13,000 bases of DNA from JBGOUV01 sp041477815. Lineage in GTDB: Bacteria; Acidobacteriota; Terriglobia; Bryobacterales; JACQDG01. The notes below the pieces were generated by a model. The model was not told the DNA's origin, searched no databases, and saw nothing but the letters and a program-made list of their open reading frames with translations. The first letter of the stretch is position 1, and the number at the start of each line of letters is the position of its first letter. The stretch lies in the NCBI GenBank assembly GCA_041477815.1, contig JBGOUV010000184.1, positions 1 through 13,000 on the forward strand. Direction: 5' to 3'. This document shows positions 7,522 through 13,000 of the stretch, piece by piece. The position numbers and the translations under genes are program-made.

Positions 7522-8727
7522 ATGCCGAAGACGACAAACTTCCTGGCGGGGCTCGATTTAGGTACCAGTGAAACCAGATGCGTAGTCGGTGTGGAGGAGC
7601 AGGGGCGGATCCGGTGCCTCACCTATGGGGCGGCGCGGTCGGGCGGCTGGAAGAAGGGCGTGATCGTAGACCAGGACCCGGTGGTCCAGTCCATCGAGCA
7701 GGCGGTGGCGGAGGCCGAGGCCAACAGCGGCATATCCATCGATTCGGCGGTGGTGGGGGTGGGGGCGACGGTCGACAGCGCGGCCAGCCGCGGGGCCGTC
7801 AACCTGGTCCCGCGCGCCCACGGCATCGAGCGGGCGGACGTCAACGAGGCGGTCAAAGCGGCCACGCGGGCGCAGCTGGGGGAAGACCGCATGCTCTTGC
7901 AGGCCGTCCCGCTGGAGTTCATCGTGGACGGGCAGGAAGGGATTCGGAATCCGCTGGGGATGTCCGGGCGCCGCCTGGAAGCCCAGGTACAACTCCTTAC
8001 TACTTCGACCCAGGCCCACGTGAACGTCACCACGGTGGTGAACCGGGCCGGAATCGTGGTGGAGGAGACCATCTTCGAGCCGTTCGCCGGGGCGCTCGCC
8101 GGCCTCCACGAGCAGGAGCGGCAGATCGGCGTGATGGTGTGCGACGTGGGGGCCGGCTCCACGGACCTGGTCGTCTACCTGGAAGACCAGCTGCGAGCGG
8201 CTGTCTCCATACCGATCGGCGGAGAGCGCTTCGTGCGGGACGTCTCCTTCGGTCTAAAAACGAGCGAGTCGGACGCCGCCCGGATTATCGAGCAGTACGG
8301 CTGCGCGGTGGCCTCTATGACCGCGGACAATAGCGTGATCGAGGTGCCGTCGGCGGGCGAGCGGACCTGGCGCGAAGCTCCTCGCCGGGCGCTGAACGAC
8401 ATCCTGGAGTCGCGCGCCGAGGAATTGTTCACCTACGTGAACAAGGAGCTGGAGCGGGCCCGGGTCGGCGGCCAGTTGATAGCCGGCTTGGTCTTGATCG
8501 GCGGTGTCGGCAAGATGACCGGGCTGGCGGACGTAGCCGAGCAGGTGCTGCATACCAGCGTCCGCATCGGGCTGCCGGCGCCGCTCTACGAGCTGCCCGA
8601 CGCGCTCGATCAACCGGAGTGGACGGCCGCCATCGGCCTGCTGCTCTACGCGCAACGATTGCGCCTCCACCGGCAGGCCGAGCGCGAGAGCATGTCGGCG
8701 TGGCTGCGCAACATCTTTCGATCTTGA
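7522..8727 (+). CDS. ftsA: Cell division actin homologue FtsA
   Basis: Actin-like ATPase that tethers FtsZ filaments to the inner membrane and recruits later divisome proteins. It has 401 residues. Actin-fold motifs: LDLGTSETR at 11-19 (phosphate 1), DVGAGSTDL at 208-216 (phosphate 2) and LIGGVGKMTGL at 325-335 (adenosine loop). The last ten residues, SAWLRNIFRS, form the amphipathic membrane-targeting helix found at FtsA C-termini. The SHS2/1C region (about 75-160) lacks the GSHI box of E. coli and reads GVGATVDSAASRG, an ordinary degree of divergence. GAGG at 7514-7517, overlapping the ftsQ stop, lies 4 bases before the ATG. ftsZ follows 14 bases after the stop, as in most bacteria. Confidence 0.97.
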   Translation: MPKTTNFLAGLDLGTSETRCVVGVEEQGRIRCLTYGAARSGGWKKGVIVDQDPVVQSIEQAVAEAEANSGISIDSAVVGVGATVDSAASRGAVNLVPRAHGIERADVNEAVKAATRAQLGEDRMLLQAVPLEFIVDGQEGIRNPLGMSGRRLEAQVQLLTTSTQAHVNVTTVVNRAGIVVEETIFEPFAGALAGLHEQERQIGVMVCDVGAGSTDLVVYLEDQLRAAVSIPIGGERFVRDVSFGLKTSESDAARIIEQYGCAVASMTADNSVIEVPSAGERTWREAPRRALNDILESRAEELFTYVNKELERARVGGQLIAGLVLIGGVGKMTGLADVAEQVLHTSVRIGLPAPLYELPDALDQPEWTAAIGLLLYAQRLRLHRQAERESMSAWLRNIFRS

Positions 8728-8738
8728 AGGGGGGAGGG
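8727..8738 (+). promoter_or_regulatory. Strong ribosome binding site for ftsZ
   Basis: The purine run AAGGGGGGAGGG fills most of the short ftsA-ftsZ gap and ends 3 bases before the ATG at 8742. It offers several anti-Shine-Dalgarno registers and is the strongest site in the dcw block. This fits the known need for more FtsZ than FtsA or FtsQ. It also fixes the ftsZ start, since the frame is open back to 8619 inside ftsA. Confidence 0.75.
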
Positions 8739-8741
8739 ATC

Positions 8742-9950
8742 ATGGAAACCGAGGATCTCAGATTCGTATTCGAGGAAGAAGGCAAGCAGCAGGGCGCCCG
8801 GATCAAGGTGATCGGGGTCGGCGGCGGCGGGTGCAACGCGGTGAACCGCATGATCCGCGAGGGCGTGGAGGGCGTCGAGTTTGTCGTGGTCAACACCGAT
8901 GTACAGGCGCTCCGGGAATCGAGCGCCCGCATCAAAGTGCAGATCGGGGCGAAGCTGACCAAAGGCCTGGGGTCGGGCGCGGACCCCGAGATCGGCCGGC
9001 GGGCGGCTCTGGAGGACACCGACAAGCTGATCGAGGTCCTGGAAGGCTCGGACATGGTGTTCATCACCACGGGCCTGGGCGGCGGCACGGGCGGGGGCGC
9101 GGCGCCGATCGTGGCGTCGCTGGCCAACGAGCTCGAAGCCCTTACCGTGGCGGTGGTGACCAAGCCCTTCCATTTCGAGGGCAGGCGCCGCATGAAGCAG
9201 GCCGAGCTGGCGCTGGCCGAGCTGGCCCAGACCGTCGATACGGTCATCATCATACCCAACGAGCGCCTGTTGAACTGCGTGCCGCGCGGCACCAGCTTCT
9301 TCGAGTCGTTCCGCATCGCCGACGACATCCTGCGGCAGGCCGTTCAGGGTATCAGTGATATTATCACGATACCGGGCATTATCAACCGCGACTTCGCCGA
9401 CGTCAAGACCATCATGCAGGGGATGGGCTACGCCATGATGGGGACGGCGGTGGCGAGCGGCGAGAACCGGGCCATGGAGGCGGCGCGGCAAGCCATATCG
9501 AGTCCGCTGCTGGAGGACGCCACTATCGACGGCGCCCGCGGCATCCTGCTGAACATCACCGGTTCGAGCTCGCTCGGCCTGCACGAGGTGCACGAGGCCT
9601 CCACCATCATCCAGCAGGCGGCCCACGAGGACGCCAACATCATCTTCGGCGCCGTGCTGAACGAGTCCCTGGGCGACGAGGTGAAGATCACCGTGATCGC
9701 CACCGGGTTCAAGGCGGAGAGTGTCGGAATCCGCCGGGCGGTGTCGGTGGAGGCCGCCGCCGCGACCGCCGCCATGCGTCCGGCCATCCAGGAAGCGGTG
9801 GCCCGACCGCGCGAGGAGGCCCCTCCCACCTTCCGCATGCCCGAGCCGATGGTGGCCGAGGAGGAGGAGCCGGAGGAGATGGAGGAGGCGCTGGTGGAGG
9901 ACGACCTGGACGTGCCGGCGTTCTTGCGGAAGCGGCGGGCGGGGGTGTAG
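8742..9950 (+). CDS. ftsZ: Cell division tubulin homologue FtsZ
   Basis: GTPase that assembles the Z ring. It has 402 residues. The N-terminal GTPase domain starts at about residue 20 with IKVIGVGGGGCNAVNRM. The tubulin signature is GLGGGTGGGAAP at 111-122, where most FtsZ proteins read GGGTGTG, so residue 118 is Gly instead of Thr. PNERL is at 172-176, and the T7 catalytic loop NRDFAD at 215-220 is intact. A linker of about 50 residues from 338 is rich in Ala, Pro and then Glu (EEEEPEEMEE). The C-terminal conserved peptide DVPAFLRKRR at 390-399, which binds FtsA, is present. The start is fixed by the purine-rich site at 8727-8738. A near-perfect dyad lies in the codons for GISDIITIP. The stop codon directly touches the convergent gene. 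Confidence 0.98.
   Translation: METEDLRFVFEEEGKQQGARIKVIGVGGGGCNAVNRMIREGVEGVEFVVVNTDVQALRESSARIKVQIGAKLTKGLGSGADPEIGRRAALEDTDKLIEVLEGSDMVFITTGLGGGTGGGAAPIVASLANELEALTVAVVTKPFHFEGRRRMKQAELALAELAQTVDTVIIIPNERLLNCVPRGTSFFESFRIADDILRQAVQGISDIITIPGIINRDFADVKTIMQGMGYAMMGTAVASGENRAMEAARQAISSPLLEDATIDGARGILLNITGSSSLGLHEVHEASTIIQQAAHEDANIIFGAVLNESLGDEVKITVIATGFKAESVGIRRAVSVEAAAATAAMRPAIQEAVARPREEAPPTFRMPEPMVAEEEEPEEMEEALVEDDLDVPAFLRKRRAGV
9348..9373 (+). repeat. Near-perfect palindrome inside ftsZ
   Basis: GGTATC (9348-9353), a bulged A, then GTGAT and ATCAC around ATT, then GATACC (9368-9373) form an 11-bp dyad with one unpaired base. It is AT-rich within a GC-rich gene and encodes the conserved FtsZ segment GISDIITIP. 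The pairing is seen; function is not established. The core GTGA...TCAC has the shape of a dimeric regulator site, but I cannot assign one. Confidence 0.55.
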
Positions 9951-9957
9951 TTACCCC
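9942..9957. other. Short dyad spanning the convergent ftsZ/phosphoesterase stops
   Basis: GGGGT (9942-9946) and ACCCC (9953-9957) can pair around GTAGTT, which holds both stop codons back to back. A second palindrome, ACCGGCCGGT, follows at 9958-9967. Neither has a T-run, so intrinsic termination is doubtful; it is recorded because no better terminator is visible for either transcript. Confidence 0.25.
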
Positions 9958-10844
9958 ACCGGCCGGTCGCTGATCGCGGGATCTCCGATGTCGAACTTGG
10001 GACCGGTCGAGTCCCAGTCCTCGGCGCGGAACATGCGGCCTTCTCCCATGGGGCCGTCGATCTCCTTCACCGTGAACGAGGTGCGCGAGCCCTTCACTCG
10101 CACGAGTACATGATGGTAGAACCAGCCCTGGCGGAAGCCTTCGCTGCGGGCGAGGCCGCCCAGGCGGCCGCCGGAGCTCCCGACCTCCATATAGATCACG
10201 CCGTCATAGGGCAGGCGGACGAACTGGTGGCCGTGTCCGCTGATGACGTGGTCCACGTGGTGCTTCTTGACGATGGCATGCAGGCCGGGCGGGGGCTGGC
10301 CGCTGCGGATGGGAGGGATCCAGAACGGCTTGTGGAAGAAGACGAACTTGGGGCGGCGCTCGGCGTGGGCGGCGAGGTCCCGGTCGAGGAAGTCCAGTTG
10401 CCCGGGGCTCAGGTCCGCGGTGCGGGAGTTGTCGAGCACGGTGAAGTGGGCGTCCTGATAGTTGAAGCTGTATTGGGTATTGCGTCCGGTCTCCTGGCGA
10501 TACAAGGCTTCACTTTCGTTCGACCAGATGTCGTGATTGCCCGGGGTGAAGTAGAGTGGGAAGTGCTTATACCTTTCCCAGACGTTGCGCAGCCCCTGCC
10601 ACTCGACGGTCATGGTCTGGTGGTTCCGGTTGCCCTCAATGGTATCGCCGACGTTGATGACGAAGTCGGGGTGGAGCAGGTCGACTTCCCGCCACACGCG
10701 GCCGTAGATCTGCTCCTGGTGGCCGCCGGTGCGATCGCCCAGAATGGAGTAGCGGAAATCGTTCTTGGGCTCGCCGGCGGCGCGGATCAGCACGCCGATG
10801 GCGATTACGGCCCAGATGGCGAATACGGCGCCGCGTCTTCTCAC
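9951..10844 (-). CDS. Membrane-anchored calcineurin-like metallophosphoesterase
   Basis: Predicted metal-dependent phosphoesterase facing the periplasm. The frame is open to 11066, but that part is a shadow of the DUF1501 gene. The best start is the GTG at 10844, overlapping the DUF1501 TGA as GTGA, giving 297 residues. The N-terminus is MRRRGAVFAIWAVIAIGVLI, a basic start followed by one hydrophobic segment with no obvious cleavage site, suggesting a signal anchor. Calcineurin-fold motifs appear in order: GDRTGGH at 36-42 (the family DxH box, here with the His displaced), GDTIEG at 66-71, GNHD at 102-105, HKPF at 171-174 and SGHGHQF at 202-208. The substrate cannot be told; purple acid phosphatase-like or nucleotide and phosphodiester hydrolysis are all possible. 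Its stop abuts the ftsZ stop. Confidence 0.85.
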   Translation of the reverse strand: MRRRGAVFAIWAVIAIGVLIRAAGEPKNDFRYSILGDRTGGHQEQIYGRVWREVDLLHPDFVINVGDTIEGNRNHQTMTVEWQGLRNVWERYKHFPLYFTPGNHDIWSNESEALYRQETGRNTQYSFNYQDAHFTVLDNSRTADLSPGQLDFLDRDLAAHAERRPKFVFFHKPFWIPPIRSGQPPPGLHAIVKKHHVDHVISGHGHQFVRLPYDGVIYMEVGSSGGRLGGLARSEGFRQGWFYHHVLVRVKGSRTSFTVKEIDGPMGEGRMFRAEDWDSTGPKFDIGDPAISDRPVG

Positions 10845-12295
10845 GACCACAAACCAACCAGCGGGTTGCCCTTCACCAGCTCGCGCGGCTGGTCGAGGTG
10901 GTTGCGGATCTCCATGGCCGGGTCGATCCCCAGCGTGTAGTAGACCGTGGCCAGCAGATCGGTCGGATGGACCGGGTTCTCCTTGGGCGAGGAGCCGGTG
11001 GCGTCGGAAGCGCCGTACAGCTTGCCGCCGGAGATGCCGGCGCCGGCGACCACTGCTGTGTAGCAATAAGGCCAGTGGTCGCGGCCGTCGGGGGCGTTGG
11101 TGTTGCCCGAGGTGCTGACGCCCAGGCGCGGCGAGCGTCCGAACTCGCCCACCGCCACCACCAGAGTGTCCTTGAGCAGACCGCGCTGGTGCATGTCTTC
11201 GAGCAGGGCCGAGAGCGTCCGGTCCAGGACCGGGCAGTGGATGTTCTTGAGCGGCTTGAAGTTGGCGGCGTGGGTGTCCCAGGAGTCGACCTCGGGGTTG
11301 CCGTTGGCCACCGCCGGCCAGTTCACCTGCACGAATCGGGTGCCCGCCTCGATGAGGCGCCGGGCCATCAGGACGGCCTGGCCGAACGTCGTCCGGCCGT
11401 AACGATCGCGGACCTGGTCGGTTTCCTTGGCGACGTCGAAGGCGTCGCGGGCCTTGCCCGATAAAACCAGGTCGAAAGCCTTGTTGTAATACTCATTGAG
11501 GGCGTACGGCTTCAGCGCCTTCTCCAGGTCGGGCATCGACCCGTTGATGCCCTTCAGCAGCTCGAAGCGCTCCCGCAGCCGCTCCGGCGGGACTTCGCGG
11601 CGTAGTGTGAGGTCATCGAGCTGGAGCGGCTTGCTGGGATCCTGATACATCCGGTAAGGGTCGTAGGCCTTGCCCAGGAAGCCGGCGGCGCCACCCTTGC
11701 CGATGACGCTCGACTCCTGCAGGGTCCGGGGCAGCTCGACGAACGGCAGAACCGCCTCGGTCGGTGGCTTCATTTTGGAGATATGAGAGCCGGCGGTGGG
11801 GAAGTCGGCTGGCGAGGGAGGCTCGAGCTGGCCCGACGGGGACACCTTGTCCGGCGGATAGCCGGTGAGCATCTGGTAGATGGCGGCGGTGTGGTTGAAC
11901 AAGCCCTCTGGGGTATAGCTCATCGACCGGATCAGGGTGCACTTGTCGACGGCCTGGGCCATCATGGGCATGGTCTCGCTGAGCTGGATGCCGGGGACCT
12001 TGGTGGGGATGGGTTTGAATTCGCCACGGATGTTGGAGGGGGCATCGGGCTTGGGGTCCCAGATGTCGAGGTGGCTGGGTCCGCCCTGGAGGAAGATCAG
12101 CAGCACGGACTTGGCCTGGCCGAAGCCCTTCATGCCGGCGAGGCGAGGCGCGTTGGCAGCGGCGGCTTGGGCCTTTTGCAGGGCGAAGAACTGCTGGAGG
12201 CCGAGACCAAACAAACCCATGGAGCCGGCGGTGAGAAAATCGCGGCGCGTCGAGCCATCGCACAGACGGCCGGAACGACCCGGAATGGTGAGCAT
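10841..12295 (-). CDS. Tat-exported DUF1501 family protein
   Basis: Member of the DUF1501 family (PF07394), placed in the alkaline phosphatase/sulfatase superfamily; biochemical role unknown. It has 484 residues. A Tat signal is visible: STRRDFLTAG at 15-24, a hydrophobic stretch to about 34, and an Ala-rich region (KAQAAAANA, 41-49) that could hold the cleavage site. Family motifs: LQGGPSHLDIWDPKP at 69-83, SWDTH at 338-342, GEFGRSPR at 383-390 and GRDHWP at 404-409, whose Asp and His residues probably bind metal. The ATG at 12295 follows AAGGAGGG by 7 bases. It overlaps the downstream metallophosphoesterase gene by 4 bases, so the two probably act together outside the cytoplasm. DUF1501 genes often sit beside DUF1549/DUF1553 cytochrome-type genes, but none is seen here. 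Confidence 0.93.
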   Translation of the reverse strand: MLTIPGRSGRLCDGSTRRDFLTAGSMGLFGLGLQQFFALQKAQAAAANAPRLAGMKGFGQAKSVLLIFLQGGPSHLDIWDPKPDAPSNIRGEFKPIPTKVPGIQLSETMPMMAQAVDKCTLIRSMSYTPEGLFNHTAAIYQMLTGYPPDKVSPSGQLEPPSPADFPTAGSHISKMKPPTEAVLPFVELPRTLQESSVIGKGGAAGFLGKAYDPYRMYQDPSKPLQLDDLTLRREVPPERLRERFELLKGINGSMPDLEKALKPYALNEYYNKAFDLVLSGKARDAFDVAKETDQVRDRYGRTTFGQAVLMARRLIEAGTRFVQVNWPAVANGNPEVDSWDTHAANFKPLKNIHCPVLDRTLSALLEDMHQRGLLKDTLVVAVGEFGRSPRLGVSTSGNTNAPDGRDHWPYCYTAVVAGAGISGGKLYGASDATGSSPKENPVHPTDLLATVYYTLGIDPAMEIRNHLDQPRELVKGNPLVGLWS

Positions 12296-12302
12296 TGCGG
12301 CG

Positions 12303-12310
12303 CCCTCCTT
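12303..12310 (-). promoter_or_regulatory. Ribosome binding site of the DUF1501 gene
   Basis: On the minus strand AAGGAGGG contains the full GGAGG core 8 bases before the ATG at 12295. It is near-ideal in sequence and spacing, and it fixes the start. Confidence 0.8.
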
Positions 12311-12331
12311 CGGAGCGGAATACCTGGGTCA

Positions 12332-12337
12332 ATTATA
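12332..12337 (-). promoter_or_regulatory. Candidate -10 box for the DUF1501-phosphoesterase pair
   Basis: An exact TATAAT on the minus strand lies 37 bases before the DUF1501 ATG, in the 48-base gap after the small unknown gene. No convincing -35 is present at 16-18 bases spacing. A small dyad CGAG-CGGTAA-CTCG around the upstream gene's stop occupies that region and could be an operator. The exact match is striking in GC-rich DNA, but the lack of a -35 leaves this tentative. Confidence 0.4.
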
Positions 12338-12343
12338 AACGAG

Positions 12344-12706
12344 TTACCGCTCGGCCGTATGGGCTGCCGTCACACTTTCGTCGGCGAGGAGGGAACCGCG
12401 GTCGCGGAGACGCTGGAGGAACCCGGAGTCGGGAACTCGTGAGGCGTCGGCGGTTAGCCGGCCGACTTCCTGTCGAAAGGCTTGGATATCCCGTGCGGCC
12501 TCGGGATCGTCGCCATGCCGCAACGCCCGTGCGATGGCCTGCTCGGCCGCACCCAGCCGCTTCTCGGGACCACCGAAATCCACTGGGTCTGACCACCGGT
12601 CCGCCTTGGGATCGAAGCTTTCCAGCGCCGTCCACATAGCCAGGTAGGCGGCCGACCAATCCGCGAGTTTTTCGTCTAGAAACACTCTTTTTGGTCTCTG
12701 TGTCAT
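12344..12706 (-). CDS. Hypothetical protein, about 120 residues
   Basis: I do not recognise this protein. From the ATG at 12706 it reads MTQRPKRVFLDEKLADW and ends in AAHTAER, 120 residues, with no signal peptide or membrane segment. It is rich in charged residues and Ala and looks mostly helical and soluble. Its middle, FGGPEKRLGAAEQAIARALR, looks like an amphipathic helix. The frame is open to a GTG at 12781, but no Shine-Dalgarno supports either start. Early codons (AGA, CCA, AAA, AGA) are unlike the GC-ending codons of its neighbours; later codons are more typical. It lies 48 bases upstream of the DUF1501 gene on the same strand, but that gene appears to have its own -10 and ribosome site. 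Confidence 0.55.
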   Translation of the reverse strand: MTQRPKRVFLDEKLADWSAAYLAMWTALESFDPKADRWSDPVDFGGPEKRLGAAEQAIARALRHGDDPEAARDIQAFRQEVGRLTADASRVPDSGFLQRLRDRGSLLADESVTAAHTAER

Positions 12707-12787
12707 AGGATCGGTGAAAAGGGTTCTTGGCTTTATGGTATCACGACACCCCAAGGGACCGGGCTCATCCAGCTCTGCCACGCGGCG

Positions 12788-12817
12788 ATTAAGTCTTTCA
12801 ATTCCAATCGATTACAA
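12788..12817 (-). promoter_or_regulatory. Weak promoter-like pair upstream of the small unknown gene
   Basis: On the minus strand TTGTAA (12817-12812) and CTTAAT (12793-12788) are 18 bases apart, each matching four of six consensus positions. They lie in a short AT-rich patch right after the stop of the preceding gene. The patch also carries the repeated hexamer CGATTA (plus strand 12786 and 12809) and the palindrome AATCGATT. This is suggestive only. Confidence 0.25.
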
Positions 12818-12820
12818 AAT

Positions 12821-13000
12821 CTACGGTCTCCCGTGACCGGGAAACGCCGGGGGGAGGATTTGGCGTACGTTGGCCTCGTAGATGGGGTAGTTCTCCACGC
12901 GGTATTCGTCCGGCTGGTCTTCCTGGATTACGCCAGTCAGCCCCGCCAGATAGAAGACCACTGGTTCGAAGCCGCCGTCGTCGGGCGCTATCTTAATGAC
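12821..13000 (-). CDS. C-terminal fragment of an unknown protein
   Basis: The last 59 codons of a minus-strand gene enter from the window edge and end at TAG (12823-12821). The visible part begins VIKIAPDDGGFEPVVFYLAG and ends AFPGHGRP. The frame is open throughout and its codons mostly end in G or C, like the other genes here. I do not recognise the family and see no diagnostic motif. It runs in the same direction as the three genes that follow and may head that cluster. Confidence 0.6.
   Translation of the reverse strand, partial: VIKIAPDDGGFEPVVFYLAGLTGVIQEDQPDEYRVENYPIYEANVRQILPPAFPGHGRP

Noticed and set aside
9348..9373. DnaA box or SlmA site within ftsZ
   Set aside because: TTATCACGA departs from the DnaA box TTATCCACA, and SlmA is known from gammaproteobacteria, which this window does not resemble; only the dyad itself is reported.
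10110..10940. Plus-strand open frame of 276 codons opposite the metallophosphoesterase
   Set aside because: The minus-strand frame carries all the calcineurin-fold metal boxes; the plus-strand product is low-complexity Val/Ala/Asp sequence typical of an antisense shadow.
10845..11066. Upstream extension of the metallophosphoesterase frame
   Set aside because: It overlaps the DUF1501 C-terminal coding region, is Arg/His-rich, and the GTGA overlap at 10841-10844 gives a natural start with a following membrane segment.
12793..12808. CRISPR-repeat-like string (CTTTCAATTCC) in the AT-rich gap
   Set aside because: It resembles the end of some CRISPR repeats, but there is only one copy and no spacer periodicity around it.

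Overview
The window is GC-rich DNA from a Gram-negative-type bacterium and falls into two blocks. Positions 1-9950 (+ strand) hold most of a division and cell wall (dcw) cluster: murF (3' half only), mraY, murD, ftsW, murG, murC, ftsQ, ftsA and ftsZ. Positions 9951-13000 (- strand) hold a convergent set of genes: a membrane-anchored metallophosphoesterase, a Tat-exported DUF1501 protein, a small unknown protein and the 3' end of another unknown gene. Abundant Tat-exported DUF1501 proteins are typical of Acidobacteriota (Solibacter/Bryobacter-like), Planctomycetes and Verrucomicrobia. Classical Planctomycetes lack ftsZ and an intact dcw cluster, so an acidobacterium of the Bryobacterales type is my best guess. 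This is inference from gene content, not a placement.

The dcw block reads as one tightly packed operon. Most junctions either overlap (mraY/murD ATGA, ftsW/murG ATGA, murC/ftsQ 14 nt) or are 1-14 nt apart. MurF, MraY, MurD, MurG and MurC supply most of the pathway from UDP-MurNAc to lipid II. FtsW polymerises lipid II at the septum, FtsQ links the periplasmic divisome, and FtsA anchors FtsZ to the membrane. murB and ddl, which often lie between murC and ftsQ, are absent. The only dcw junction with real intergenic structure is murD-ftsW, which carries a perfect 16-bp inverted repeat just before the ftsW start. ftsZ has the strongest ribosome binding site of the block.

On the minus strand the DUF1501 gene has a clear Shine-Dalgarno sequence and a TATAAT box. 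The metallophosphoesterase starts at a GTG overlapping the DUF1501 stop (GTGA), so the two are probably co-translated. The last base of ftsZ touches the last base of the metallophosphoesterase gene, with no spacer.

I see no mobile element, CRISPR array, RNA gene or recognisable new system. The points most worth a second look are the murD-ftsW hairpin, two AT-rich dyads inside murG and ftsZ, an unusual residue in the FtsZ nucleotide-binding signature, and the coupled DUF1501-phosphoesterase pair. No gene-free stretch exceeds 300 bases; the longest is about 114 bases, at 12707-12820.
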